Counted from the first letter of the stretch, positions 7,635-16,724 are shown. The stretch is 64,000 bases of DNA from Solimicrobium sp043758755 (GCA_043758755.1 JAYVMW010000012.1:1-64000); one strand, 5' to 3'. Made by a program: numbers and translations. The notes: generated by a model from the letters alone, not told the origin.

Positions 7635-9722
7635 TCAGGCCCAACCGCAGACGGTCAGGATCATGTCAATAAATTTGATGCCGATAAACGGCACGATCAA
7701 TCCACCCAGTCCATAAATCAGCAAATTGCGACGCAGCAGAACCGCCGCACCGAGCGCCCGATACTTCAGGCCTTTCAATGCCAGAGGAATCAGCGCGACA
7801 ATGATCAGCGCATTGAAGATCACTGCCGACAGAATCGCTGAAGCCGGTGTGGTCAGGTGCATGACGTTGAGCGTATTCAACTGCGGATAGGTGCTGGCAA
7901 AGGCTGCCGGAATGATGGCGAAATACTTGGCCACGTCATTGGCAATCGAGAAGGTGGTCAGCGAGCCGCGCGTCATAAGCATCTGCTTGCCGATTTCAAC
8001 GATTTCGATCAGCTTGGTCGGGTTCGAATCCAGATCCACCATATTGCCGGCTTCCTTGGCCGCCTGGGTGCCGGTATTCATGGCTACAGCCACATCAGCT
8101 TGCGCCAGCGCCGGGGCATCGTTGGTGCCGTCACCGGTCATGGCCACCAGTTTTCCTTCGGCCTGATGGCTGCGGATCAGTTTCAGTTTGTCTTCCGGTG
8201 TGGCCTCGGCCAGAAAATCATCCACTCCGGCTTCGGCAGCAATTGCTGCTGCAGTCAGTCGGTTGTCGCCAGTAATCATCACGGTTTTGATGCCCATTTT
8301 GCGCAGTTCGGCAAAACGTTCCTTGATGCCGCCTTTGACAATATCCTTCAGTTCAATCACACCCAGCACGCTGGCACCATCGACCACCACCAGCGGGGTG
8401 CTGCCTTTTCTGGCGATCGCATCCACCAGTTCGCTGACGTTTCTCGGGAATTCCTGACCGAGATTGATGACGTAGTTGCGTATCGCTTCGACTGATCCCT
8501 TGCGGATCTGGCGCGTGGTTTCGGTACCGGGTTCTTTCAGATCCACACCACTCATGCGGGTCTGGGCGGTAAAGGGAATGAAGCTCGCACCCAGCGCGTG
8601 AATATTGCGCTCGCGCAGCTGGTACTTCTGTTTGGCCAGAATGACGATACTGCGACCTTCCGGCGTTTCATCGGCCAGTGAAGACAGTTGTGCTGCGTCG
8701 GCCAGCTGTTCTTCGGTAACACCGATGGCCGGGTAGAACTGCGAGGCCTGACGGTTACCCAGGGTAATCGTTCCGGTTTTATCCAGCAACAGCACGTCAA
8801 CGTCACCGGCCGCTTCGACCGCGCGGCCTGAAGTGGCAATCACGTTGGCTCGCATCATGCGGCTCATGCCGGCGATGCCGACTGACGACAGCAGACCGCC
8901 AATGGTGGTTGGGATCAGGCAGACCAGCAGCGCAACCAGTACCGTAATGGTGATCGGCGTGCCGCCACCAGCAGTGGCCACGCTGAACAGCGAGAACGGT
9001 AACAGTGTCACGGTTGCCAGCAAAAATACGATAGTGAGCGCGACCAGCAAAATCGTCAGGGCGATTTCATTGGGGGTTTTCTGGCGTTTGGCGCCTTCGA
9101 CCATTGCAATCATGCGGTCCAGAAATGCTTCACCGGGATTGACCGAAACACGTACCACGATCCAGTCCGACAGGACCCGGGTGCCACCGGTGACGGAACC
9201 GAAATCGCCGCCGGCCTCACGGATCACGGGAGCCGATTCGCCGGTAATGGCCGATTCGTCCACCGAGGCAGCGCCTTCAATGACTTCGCCGTCGGCAGGA
9301 ATTACATCGTGTGCTTCCACCAGCACCACATCACCCTTGATCAGCGTCGAGCCATTGACCAGCATCTGGGTTGAGCCATATTTGGGTGAGGCCAGTTTTT
9401 TGGCTTTGACATCCTGTTTGGCGCCGCGCAGTGCTTCGGCCTGGGCCTTGCTGCGGCCTTCGGCCATGGCTTCGGCAAAATTGGCAAACAGCAGGGTGAA
9501 CCACAGCCATAAGGTGATGGCGATAATAAAGTTGGCCGGCGCTTCGCCCTGACCGAATACCGCCTGGAAGGCCAGTCCGGTGGTGAGCAGACTGCCGATA
9601 TACACCACAAACATCACCGGGTTTTTAATTTGATGGCGCGGTGTCAGTTTGCGAAATGAATCTATCAACGCGACTTTGAGGATGTCTGGATTTAATAGAG
9701 ACTGATTAATTTTATGTGTCAT
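7635..9722 (-). CDS. kdpB: Potassium-transporting P-type ATPase subunit KdpB
   Basis: The 695-residue catalytic subunit hydrolyses ATP to drive high-affinity potassium uptake through KdpA. Signatures are the TGES actuator loop, the phosphorylated aspartate in DKTGTITLGN, and the hinge GDGTNDAPAL; membrane helices occur at both ends. The serine that follows TGE is present, the residue phosphorylated in E. coli KdpB to inhibit the pump. The annotated start at 9722 follows a GAGAAGAAA purine tract; an upstream in-frame start at 9758 lies inside kdpA. It is 22 bases downstream of kdpA. Confidence 0.96.
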   Translation of the reverse strand: MTHKINQSLLNPDILKVALIDSFRKLTPRHQIKNPVMFVVYIGSLLTTGLAFQAVFGQGEAPANFIIAITLWLWFTLLFANFAEAMAEGRSKAQAEALRGAKQDVKAKKLASPKYGSTQMLVNGSTLIKGDVVLVEAHDVIPADGEVIEGAASVDESAITGESAPVIREAGGDFGSVTGGTRVLSDWIVVRVSVNPGEAFLDRMIAMVEGAKRQKTPNEIALTILLVALTIVFLLATVTLLPFSLFSVATAGGGTPITITVLVALLVCLIPTTIGGLLSSVGIAGMSRMMRANVIATSGRAVEAAGDVDVLLLDKTGTITLGNRQASQFYPAIGVTEEQLADAAQLSSLADETPEGRSIVILAKQKYQLRERNIHALGASFIPFTAQTRMSGVDLKEPGTETTRQIRKGSVEAIRNYVINLGQEFPRNVSELVDAIARKGSTPLVVVDGASVLGVIELKDIVKGGIKERFAELRKMGIKTVMITGDNRLTAAAIAAEAGVDDFLAEATPEDKLKLIRSHQAEGKLVAMTGDGTNDAPALAQADVAVAMNTGTQAAKEAGNMVDLDSNPTKLIEIVEIGKQMLMTRGSLTTFSIANDVAKYFAIIPAAFASTYPQLNTLNVMHLTTPASAILSAVIFNALIIVALIPLALKGLKYRALGAAVLLRRNLLIYGLGGLIVPFIGIKFIDMILTVCGWA

Positions 9723-9744
9723 GTTTCTTCTCTCATTCAATGAG

Positions 9745-11568
9745 TTAGTGGGCAACATTGAAAGTCAGATGTTCAATTACGGGACCCAGAGCCAGTGCGG
9801 GAATATAAGTCAGCGCGCCGACCAGAATCACGCAACCAATTAACAGCACGACAAATAAGGGCCCATGGGTGGGCAGTGAGCCAACTGTGGTGGCCAGGCG
9901 TTTTTTGCGCGCCAGCGAACCGGCGATGGCCAGCACCGGCACAATGATCAGGAAGCGCCCGAACCACATCGCAATGGCCAGCATGATGTTGTAAAACGGT
10001 GTGTTGGCTGAAAGTCCGGCAAAGGCGCTGCCGTTATTGTTGACCGCAGAAGAAAACGCATACAACACTTCGGAAAAGCCATGCGCGCCCGGATTCAGAA
10101 TGCCGGCCTTGCCATCGGTGACCATGACGGCAATGGCAGTACCCACCAGCACCAGGAACGGGCCGACCAGAATCGCGATCGATACCATCTTCATATCGAA
10201 GGCTTCAATCTTTTTGCCCAGGTATTCCGGTGTGCGTCCTATCATCAGACCGGCAATAAATACCGCCAGAATCGCGAAAATCAGCATGCCATACAGGCCG
10301 GAACCGACGCCGCCGAACACCACTTCGCCAAGTTGTATCAGCCACAGCGGCACCATGCCGCCCAGTGCCGTGAACGAATCATGCATGCCATTGACGGCGC
10401 CGCACGAGGCTGCAGTGGTGATGGTGGCAAAAATGCTGGAGGCAACAATACCGAAACGGGTTTCCTTGCCTTCCATATTGCCGCCGGCCTGCACCGTGTT
10501 GGCGACACTGAGCTGCTGGGTCTGGTCCACGCCCATACCGTTTAACATTGGATTGCCCTGCAGTTCGGCGGCGTTGGCAAGCCAGGCCATGACCACGAAA
10601 ATCAACGTCATTGCCGCCAGCACGGCCCAGCCCTGACGCATGTCACCGACCATTTTTCCGAAGGTCAGACAGAGTGCCGCCGGGATCAAAAAGATCGACA
10701 AGATCTGGACGAAGTTGGACAGCGGGGTCGGATTTTCATAAGGATGGGCCGAGTTGGCATTGAAAAATCCGCCACCGTTGGTGCCAACCATTTTGATTGA
10801 TTCCTGTGAAGCCACCGGTCCCATCGGCAAAATTTGGGTGGTGGTGGTCAGCGTTTCCTGAACTGCTGCGCCTGCTGCGTCCAGCACCGGGGCACCTGCT
10901 GCATCGACCTTGGGTTGGGTATATGTGATCGGCTCGGTCAGGGTGACGGTTTTATAGGCGTCAAAATTCTGAATCACACCCTGACCCATAAAAAATACTG
11001 CGATCAGCAGCGCCAGCGGCAAAAGGATATATATCACGGTGCGCGTGCAATCGACCCAGAAATTGCCGATGGTTTGCGCGCTGTGGCGGGCAAAGCCGCG
11101 GATCATGGCGATAACGACAGCCAGGCCGGTGGCAGCGGAAAAGAAGTTTTGTACAGCCAGGCCCAGCATCTGGGTCAGATAACTCATGGTGGCTTCGCCG
11201 GTATAACCCTGCCAGTTGGTATTGGTGACAAAACTGATGGCAGTATTAAAGGATGAATCCGGCGTAACTGCGGTCATGGCCTGCGGGTTGAGGGGCAATT
11301 CTGCCTGCAGACGTTGCAGGGCATATACCATCAGTACACCGAGCAGGTTGAACAGAATGACTGCAAAGGCATACTGCTTCCATCCCATTTCGGTTTCCGG
11401 ATCAACGCCGCAAATCCGGTAAATCAGACGTTCCGCCGGTTTGAACAGGCGCACCAGCTGATTGCCTTCGCCCGCCATAATGGCGGAGATATAGGAGCCC
11501 AGTGGATAAGCGCACAGCAACAACACTGCCAAATACAGCGGCAGCTGAAAGTAAATTGACGAGTTCAT
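9745..11568 (-). CDS. kdpA: Potassium-transporting ATPase subunit KdpA
   Basis: A 607-residue, roughly ten-helix membrane subunit that binds and conducts potassium in the KdpFABC complex. Selectivity-filter-like loops are visible: TNTNWQGYTGE, GTNGGGFFNANSAHP, CGAVNGMHDSFTALGG and VNNNGSAFAGL. It is slightly longer than E. coli KdpA (557), with an extra Ala/Thr-rich loop around residues 200-230. The start ATG is preceded by a strong GGAGGA site that lies inside the end of kdpF, and it overlaps the kdpF stop (TAATG), so the two are translationally coupled. Confidence 0.96.
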   Translation of the reverse strand: MNSSIYFQLPLYLAVLLLCAYPLGSYISAIMAGEGNQLVRLFKPAERLIYRICGVDPETEMGWKQYAFAVILFNLLGVLMVYALQRLQAELPLNPQAMTAVTPDSSFNTAISFVTNTNWQGYTGEATMSYLTQMLGLAVQNFFSAATGLAVVIAMIRGFARHSAQTIGNFWVDCTRTVIYILLPLALLIAVFFMGQGVIQNFDAYKTVTLTEPITYTQPKVDAAGAPVLDAAGAAVQETLTTTTQILPMGPVASQESIKMVGTNGGGFFNANSAHPYENPTPLSNFVQILSIFLIPAALCLTFGKMVGDMRQGWAVLAAMTLIFVVMAWLANAAELQGNPMLNGMGVDQTQQLSVANTVQAGGNMEGKETRFGIVASSIFATITTAASCGAVNGMHDSFTALGGMVPLWLIQLGEVVFGGVGSGLYGMLIFAILAVFIAGLMIGRTPEYLGKKIEAFDMKMVSIAILVGPFLVLVGTAIAVMVTDGKAGILNPGAHGFSEVLYAFSSAVNNNGSAFAGLSANTPFYNIMLAIAMWFGRFLIIVPVLAIAGSLARKKRLATTVGSLPTHGPLFVVLLIGCVILVGALTYIPALALGPVIEHLTFNVAH

Positions 11569-11657
11569 TAAAATTCCTCCGCTTTAAGCAGGGCGTAGAC
11601 CAGATAAACAAACAGCAGGATGGAAATGACGGCGGCGATAACGAGTAGCGGGCTCAC
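11568..11657 (-). CDS. kdpF: KdpF, small stabilising subunit of the Kdp ATPase
   Basis: A 29-residue single-span peptide, MSPLLVIAAVISILLFVYLV followed by YALLKAEEF, is encoded from a GTG start. This matches KdpF in length and layout: a short hydrophobic helix ending in a charged tail. The GTG overlaps the TGA of the preceding 30-residue gene, and its TAA overlaps the kdpA ATG, the usual kdpF position. An AGGTGA sequence precedes the start. KdpF stabilises the KdpABC complex in the membrane. Confidence 0.9.
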   Translation of the reverse strand: MSPLLVIAAVISILLFVYLVYALLKAEEF

Positions 11658-11746
11658 TTGTCACCTCCCAGACGTTGGCATCCTTTGATGATTACGAGGG
11701 TCAGGGCCGCAAATAAAATGATGCCGGCCAGATAAACGAAGTCCAT
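11654..11746 (-). CDS. 30-residue membrane peptide at the head of the kdp operon
   Basis: A tiny gene encodes MDFVYLAGIILFAALTLVII followed by KGCQRLGGDK: one hydrophobic helix and a basic tail. It has a good AAGGAG ribosome-binding site and is coupled to kdpF through an overlapping stop/start. The coupling and strong site argue it is real. It is not KdpF, which follows it. It may be a second accessory peptide of the pump or a leader that sets kdpF translation; the function is unknown. Confidence 0.75.
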   Translation of the reverse strand: MDFVYLAGIILFAALTLVIIKGCQRLGGDK

Positions 11747-11806
11747 AGCAGCTCCTTGTGAAGACTTGAATCGGTACCGAGAAGATACTGATTGCCAGGT
11801 AAAGTT

Positions 11807-11814
11807 GTTATATA
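11807..11814 (-). promoter_or_regulatory. Putative -10 element of the kdp operon
   Basis: On the minus strand the sequence reads TATATAAC, a good -10 placed just downstream of the KdpE-like repeat. Transcription would begin near 11800, about 55 bases before the first small gene. No good -35 is seen, as expected for an activator-dependent promoter. Confidence 0.4.
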
Positions 11815-11828
11815 AGTAGTGAGAGTCG

Positions 11829-11847
11829 GTGTAAAGAAAGTGTAAAG
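11829..11847 (-). promoter_or_regulatory. Putative KdpE binding site (direct repeat)
   Basis: On the minus strand CTTTACAC occurs twice, 11 bases apart, with TTT between, followed by CGAC. This resembles the T-rich TTTACAC-containing KdpE site of the E. coli kdp promoter. One-helical-turn spacing fits a dimeric OmpR-type regulator. Confidence 0.5.
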
Positions 11848-11974
11848 GCGGGGCGTCTGATCGTTCAAAAGTGCCCAGTTCGACCAACTGAAAATACTTT
11901 TGCAAAATAGCGATTGGTATAAATTTGAAAAGAACTTGCAATAACTTTGTGAAGTATGCGCCGCACAATCCTGA

Positions 11975-11997
11975 ATTAGTCAGGAGCGTTGACTAAT
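11975..11997. repeat. Inverted repeat in the kdp/cco control region
   Basis: ATTAGTCA and TGACTAAT form perfect 8-bp arms around a seven-base spacer, 13 bases before the FNR-type box. It has the size of a dimeric repressor or activator operator. No regulator can be named. Confidence 0.5.
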
Positions 11998-12010
11998 GTT
12001 TCTAATGAAT

Positions 12011-12024
12011 TTGATGTAGCTCAA
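12011..12024 (+). promoter_or_regulatory. FNR/ANR-type box upstream of ccoN
   Basis: TTGATGTAGCTCAA matches the TTGAT-N4-ATCAA consensus at nine of ten positions. It lies about 58-71 bases before the ccoN start. If transcription starts near 12059 the box is centred at about -41.5, the class II position of an anaerobic activator. This fits oxygen-limited induction of a cbb3 oxidase. Confidence 0.65.
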
Positions 12025-12081
12025 TTCATCTATGGCAACAAAACATTAGACTGACTCCAGTTAATCAACCTGTGCGAGATC

Positions 12082-13515
12082 ATGAGCGAAAATATCGAAA
12101 CTACTTATAACTACCGCGTGGTAAGGCAACTTGCCATTATGTCCGTTGTGTGGGGAGTCATTGGGATGCTGGTCGGGGTGATTATCGCCGCGCAGCTGGC
12201 TTGGCCCGAACTCAACTTCGGCATACCTTTCCTTACTTACGGTCGTATCCGTCCACTGCATACCAATGCAGTGATCTTTGCCTTCGGAGGTTGCGCGTTA
12301 ATGGCCACCTCGTTCTACGTTGTGCAGCGCACCTGCCATGTCCGGCTGTTCTCGGACAAACTGGCCGGCTTCGTGTTCTGGGGTTGGCAGGCGATTATTG
12401 TTGCCGCCGTTGTGACCCTGCCGCAGGGTTTGACCCGCGGTAAGGAGTATGCGGAACTGGAATGGCCAATCACCATTGCAATCGCAGTGGTCTGGATCGC
12501 GTATGCGGTCGTGTTCTTCGGTACACTGGCAAAGCGCAAGGTCAAGCATATTTATGTGGCGAACTGGTTTTACGGTGCATTCATTATTGCAGTGGCTTTG
12601 CTGCACGTCGTCAATGGTGCCTCGCTGCCGGTCTCTGCCTTTAAATCCTACTCGGCTTACTCCGGTGTTCAGGACGCCATGGTGCAGTGGTGGTACGGTC
12701 ATAATGCGGTGGGTTTCTTCCTGACCGCCGGTTTTCTGGGCATGATGTATTACTTCATTCCGAAACAGGCTGAACGTCCAATCTATTCGTATCGCCTGTC
12801 GATCGTGCACTTCTGGGCCCTGATCTTCACTTACATGTGGGCGGGTCCGCATCACCTGCATTACACCGCATTACCTGACTGGGTTCAGTCTTTGGGTATG
12901 GTGTTCTCTCTGATTCTGCTGGCACCATCCTGGGGCGGTATGATCAACGGCGTGATGACGCTGTCCGGCGCGTGGCACAAGCTGCGTTCTGATCCGATCC
13001 TGCGTTTCCTGATCGTGTCCCTGTCGTTCTACGGTATGTCGACCTTTGAAGGTCCGATGATGGCGATCAAAACCGTCAATGCGCTGTCGCACTATACAGA
13101 CTGGGGTATCGGTCACGTGCATTCCGGTGCGTTGGGCTGGGTCGGTTTCATCACTATCGGTTCACTGTACTACCTGATTCCACGCCTGTATGGAAAAACA
13201 CAGATGTATTCGGTCAAACTGATTGAAGTCCATTTCTGGACCGCGACCATCGGTGTGGTTCTGTACATCTCTGCAATGTGGATTGCCGGTGTGATGCAGG
13301 GCATCATGTGGAGAAGTTTCAATGATGACGGCACGCTGATGTATACATTCATTGAAGGTGTCAAAGCAACTTATCCGTACTACGTAATACGTCTGTGTGG
13401 TGGCGCGCTGTATATCACGGGGATGGTGACCATGGCTTACAACGTAACCAGAACCATCATGGGTGGCCAAACAGTGAATCCTGCGATTCCTGCTCCAACC
13501 CTGGCTCACGCTTAA
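12082..13515 (+). CDS. ccoN: Cytochrome cbb3 oxidase catalytic subunit CcoN
   Basis: The 477-residue haem-copper oxidase subunit I of the high-affinity cbb3 terminal oxidase, with about twelve membrane helices. Histidines for the haems and copper are visible in RPLHTNAVIFAFGG, WYGHNAVGFF, WAGPHHLHY and GHVHSGALGW. It reduces oxygen at low concentration at the end of the respiratory chain. It heads the ccoNOQP operon and lies 57 bases downstream of the FNR-type box. Confidence 0.96.
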   Translation: MSENIETTYNYRVVRQLAIMSVVWGVIGMLVGVIIAAQLAWPELNFGIPFLTYGRIRPLHTNAVIFAFGGCALMATSFYVVQRTCHVRLFSDKLAGFVFWGWQAIIVAAVVTLPQGLTRGKEYAELEWPITIAIAVVWIAYAVVFFGTLAKRKVKHIYVANWFYGAFIIAVALLHVVNGASLPVSAFKSYSAYSGVQDAMVQWWYGHNAVGFFLTAGFLGMMYYFIPKQAERPIYSYRLSIVHFWALIFTYMWAGPHHLHYTALPDWVQSLGMVFSLILLAPSWGGMINGVMTLSGAWHKLRSDPILRFLIVSLSFYGMSTFEGPMMAIKTVNALSHYTDWGIGHVHSGALGWVGFITIGSLYYLIPRLYGKTQMYSVKLIEVHFWTATIGVVLYISAMWIAGVMQGIMWRSFNDDGTLMYTFIEGVKATYPYYVIRLCGGALYITGMVTMAYNVTRTIMGGQTVNPAIPAPTLAHA

Positions 13516-13536
13516 GACGAATACGGGAGAAAATAA

Positions 13537-14160
13537 ATGAGTATCAGTAAATTTAGTCATGACCTTATCGAGCGCAACGTTGGTTTGATGTTGGTGTTAG
13601 TGCTCCTGACGGTGAGTGTCGGCGGTCTGGTGGAAATCGTGCCACTGTTTTTCCAGCACTCAACCACGGAGCCGGTTACCGGTCTGAAGCCTTATACCCC
13701 GCTGCAGCTGGCCGGACGCGATATTTATCTCAGAGAAGGCTGCTATGGCTGCCACTCACAGATGATCCGTCCGTTCCGTGCCGAAACCGAGCGTTATGGT
13801 CACTATTCGGTAGCAGGTGAATCGGTCTACGATCATCCGTTCCAGTGGGGTAGCAAACGTACCGGTCCGGATCTGGCCCGGGTTGGCGGACGCTACAGCG
13901 ATGACTGGCACCGTATCCATCTGAATAATCCACGTGATGTGGTGCCGGAATCGAATATGCCTGCGTATGCGTGGCTGGCCAAAAACAAACTGGATCCATC
14001 CGAGATTCAACCCAAACTGCGCGCCATGCGTACCCTTGGTGTTCCTTACACTCAGGCAGATATTGATGGCGGACCGGCAGAGCTGGCAGACAAAACGGAA
14101 CTCGATGCACTGATTTCGTATCTGCAGGTGCTGGGTACCGCAATCAAGAACAGAAATTGA
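13537..14160 (+). CDS. ccoO: Cytochrome cbb3 oxidase monohaem subunit CcoO
   Basis: A 207-residue membrane-anchored cytochrome c that passes electrons to CcoN. An N-terminal helix (about residues 12-35) is followed by the haem-binding motif CYGCH in EGCYGCHSQMIRPF; the distal methionine is probably in ESNMPAY. A GGGAGAA ribosome-binding site precedes the start, 21 bases after ccoN. Confidence 0.96.
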   Translation: MSISKFSHDLIERNVGLMLVLVLLTVSVGGLVEIVPLFFQHSTTEPVTGLKPYTPLQLAGRDIYLREGCYGCHSQMIRPFRAETERYGHYSVAGESVYDHPFQWGSKRTGPDLARVGGRYSDDWHRIHLNNPRDVVPESNMPAYAWLAKNKLDPSEIQPKLRAMRTLGVPYTQADIDGGPAELADKTELDALISYLQVLGTAIKNRN

Positions 14161-14173
14161 GGAGGAAACTCAC

Positions 14174-14326
14174 ATGGATTTCACACTATTGAGCAGTATT
14201 TTTACACTGGTGAGTTTGGTGGTTTTTATCGGAATTCTGTATTGGGCTTTCAATACGCATAACAAAGCCAAATTTGAAACTCTGGGCCACTCGCTTTTAG
14301 ATAATGACAAGGATAATCATGGCTGA
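14174..14326 (+). CDS. ccoQ: Cytochrome cbb3 oxidase small subunit CcoQ
   Basis: A 50-residue single-helix protein starting MDFTLLSSIFTLVSLVV, then GILYWAFNTHNKAKFE and a short charged tail. It has a strong GGAGGAAA ribosome-binding site and sits between ccoO and ccoP, the standard ccoQ position. Its last eight bases overlap the ccoP start. CcoQ stabilises the assembled oxidase. Confidence 0.9.
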   Translation: MDFTLLSSIFTLVSLVVFIGILYWAFNTHNKAKFETLGHSLLDNDKDNHG

Positions 14327-15269
14327 TTTTTTTAACGAATGGTGGAGTATCTGGATTTCTATCCTGGTCATCATCAGTATTTTGGGCTGCGGCCTGTTGT
14401 TGTGGTCGCAAACAAAAGTGACAGTACCCGTGGACCATGACGGCAATGCACTGACTGATGGAACCACCGGCCACGTCTGGGACGGCACTCTGAAGGAAAG
14501 CAATAATCCATTGCCGCGCTGGTGGTTGTGGCTGTTTGTTATCACCATCATTTTTGGTTTGGTCTATCTGGTTATGTATCCCGGTCTGGGCAGTTACAAG
14601 GGTACGCTGGGCTGGAGTGCTGGCGGTCAGTACAATACTGAAATCCAGAAGAGTGATGCGCAGTACGGACCAATCTTTGCAAAATATCTGGCGATGCCAA
14701 TTGAAGAAGTGGCCAAATCTCCAGAAGCACGTGCCATCGGTGAACGTCTGTTCCTGAACACCTGTGCACAATGCCATGGTTCTGACGCACAGGGTAACAA
14801 GGGCTTTCCGAATCTGACTGACAAAGACTGGCTGTATGGCGGTGATCCGGCAACGATTGAGCTGACCATCAGCCAGGGTCGCCACGGTATCATGCCTCCA
14901 ATGGGCGCAGCGGTTGGCTCTGATGACGATGTGCGCAATGTGGCTAACTATGTTCTGAGTCTGTCTGATTCAGCCCATGATCCGATCAAGGCAGCCTTTG
15001 GCAAACCTAAATTTGCCATCTGTGCAGCATGTCATGGTCCTGAAGGCAAAGGCAATCAGGCTATCGGTGCGCCGAACCTGAGTGATAAAATCTGGCTGTA
15101 CGGTGGCGACATCAATACAATTATGGATGGCATCAACCATGGCCACAACAATACGATGCCTGCACATAAAACACTGTTGGGTGATGCAAAAGTCCACCTG
15201 CTGGCTGCTTATGTGTGGAGTCTGTCGAATTCCGGTGGCCTCGAAGCTGAACAGAAACAGAACAAGTAA
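14319..15269 (+). CDS. ccoP: Cytochrome cbb3 oxidase dihaem subunit CcoP
   Basis: A 316-residue membrane-bound dihaem cytochrome c. Two helices occupy about residues 10-30 and 68-88, followed by two cytochrome domains with CAQCH (149-153) and CAACH (about residue 238). The ATG at 14319 follows an AAGGAT site and gives the expected MADFFNEWWS opening; an in-frame ATG at 14304 would add five residues. It receives electrons from soluble or membrane cytochromes for the cbb3 oxidase. Confidence 0.96.
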   Translation: MADFFNEWWSIWISILVIISILGCGLLLWSQTKVTVPVDHDGNALTDGTTGHVWDGTLKESNNPLPRWWLWLFVITIIFGLVYLVMYPGLGSYKGTLGWSAGGQYNTEIQKSDAQYGPIFAKYLAMPIEEVAKSPEARAIGERLFLNTCAQCHGSDAQGNKGFPNLTDKDWLYGGDPATIELTISQGRHGIMPPMGAAVGSDDDVRNVANYVLSLSDSAHDPIKAAFGKPKFAICAACHGPEGKGNQAIGAPNLSDKIWLYGGDINTIMDGINHGHNNTMPAHKTLLGDAKVHLLAAYVWSLSNSGGLEAEQKQNK

Positions 15270-15287
15270 CAATGCGAGAAGGATGTA

Positions 15288-16724
15288 ATGGACCCCACGC
15301 CAATCAAGCAATACAGTAAAGAAGAGTTTGCACAGTCTCAACAACAGTTTGTTGAGCAGTCCCTGTTCGCAGGGCATCAGAAAATCTACCCGCGTGCCAT
15401 CAGCGGGTGGTTTTCAAACTGGCGCTGGGTCCTGGTCTGGTTTACGCAACTGATCTTTTATGGCACCGCCTGGCTGAACTGGAATGACCGTCAGGCGGTT
15501 CTGTTTGATTTAACCGCTCGTAAATTCTATATTTTCGGGCTGGTGATCTGGCCACAGGATTTTATTTATTTAACCGTCTTGTTGGTGATCTCGGCACTTT
15601 CCCTGTTTTTATTTACTACCGTGGCCGGGCGGCTGTTCTGCGGGTATGCCTGTCCGCAAACGGTGTATACCGAAATTTTCATGTGGGTCGAACGCAAGGT
15701 CGAAGGTGACCGCAATGCGCGCATACGTCTGGACAATGGTGCGTTGTCAGCCCGCAAAGTCGGACTGAAATTCGCCAAACACGCCATCTGGATCGGCATA
15801 GCACTTTGGACCGGCTTTACCTTTGTCGGTTATTTCACACCGATACACCAGCTGGCCAGCGAAGTGCTGCTCTGGACGCTCGGTCCGTGGGAAACCTTCT
15901 GGATTTTCTTTTACGGCTTTGCCACGTACGGCAATGCCGGCTGGATGCGCGAACAGGTCTGCAAATACATGTGCCCGTACGCGCGTTTTCAGAGTGCCAT
16001 GTTTGACAAGGACACCCTGATCGTCAGCTACAATGCCGCACGCGGTGAGCCACGCGGCTCCAGAAGCAAGAATGCTGACTACAAGGCCGCCGGTCTTGGC
16101 GCCTGCGTTGACTGCAATGTCTGTGTGCAGGTCTGTCCAACCGGCATTGATATCCGCAATGGACTGCAGTATGAATGTACCGGCTGCACTGCCTGTATTG
16201 ATGCGTGTGACGAGATCATGGGGAAAATGGGCTATGAGCCTGGCCTGATCGGCTACAACACGGAACATGCGCTGGAAAGCGGTTATACCAGAGCACAAAT
16301 GTGGAAACGGGTGTTCCGTCCGCGTACCCTGTTTTATACTGCCATCCTCTGGACTATCATCATCGTGGCCGGCGTTACACTGGCCAACCGGGTGCCGCTC
16401 AAAGTCAACGTGATTCGTGATCGCGGACTGCCGCGTGTGACTGAAACCGGTTCTATTGATAACGTGTATAAACTGCAGATCATGAATGCCCAAGAGACGA
16501 AATCGACCTTTGAGGTCGAGGTGACAGGCATTTCCGGTGTCAGAATTGTGAACGAACATGTGGTGGAAATTCCAGGTGCAACCGATAAGTCGTTCCCGGT
16601 CCGGGTTGAAATTCCGGCCGGTGTGGAAGAAGCCGGATCGCACAAAATCAAATTTATCGTCAAAGACCGGGCAGACGCTAAAATAAATGTATCTGAAAAG
16701 GCAGTATTTCTGGTACCCCACTGA
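15288..16724 (+). CDS. ccoG: Cytochrome c oxidase accessory protein CcoG (FixG/RdxA)
   Basis: A 478-residue membrane ferredoxin-like protein implicated in copper handling during cbb3 assembly. Several N-terminal helices lead to two cysteine clusters, CVDCNVCVQVCP and CTGCTACIDACD, typical of a 2[4Fe-4S] domain (about residues 265-310), and a periplasmic immunoglobulin-like C-terminal domain. It follows ccoP by 18 bases. An AGAAGGA site precedes the start. Confidence 0.94.
   Translation: MDPTPIKQYSKEEFAQSQQQFVEQSLFAGHQKIYPRAISGWFSNWRWVLVWFTQLIFYGTAWLNWNDRQAVLFDLTARKFYIFGLVIWPQDFIYLTVLLVISALSLFLFTTVAGRLFCGYACPQTVYTEIFMWVERKVEGDRNARIRLDNGALSARKVGLKFAKHAIWIGIALWTGFTFVGYFTPIHQLASEVLLWTLGPWETFWIFFYGFATYGNAGWMREQVCKYMCPYARFQSAMFDKDTLIVSYNAARGEPRGSRSKNADYKAAGLGACVDCNVCVQVCPTGIDIRNGLQYECTGCTACIDACDEIMGKMGYEPGLIGYNTEHALESGYTRAQMWKRVFRPRTLFYTAILWTIIIVAGVTLANRVPLKVNVIRDRGLPRVTETGSIDNVYKLQIMNAQETKSTFEVEVTGISGVRIVNEHVVEIPGATDKSFPVRVEIPAGVEEAGSHKIKFIVKDRADAKINVSEKAVFLVPH

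Larger units (their letters stand above)
11747..12081. other. Divergent control region between kdp and cco
   Basis: This 335-base AT-rich region separates the kdp operon (leftward) from the cbb3 oxidase operon (rightward). It contains a direct repeat like a KdpE site (11829-11847), a TATATA-type -10 for kdp, an 8-bp-armed inverted repeat (11975-11997) and an FNR-type box (12011-12024). No additional gene is supported. Confidence 0.6.
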
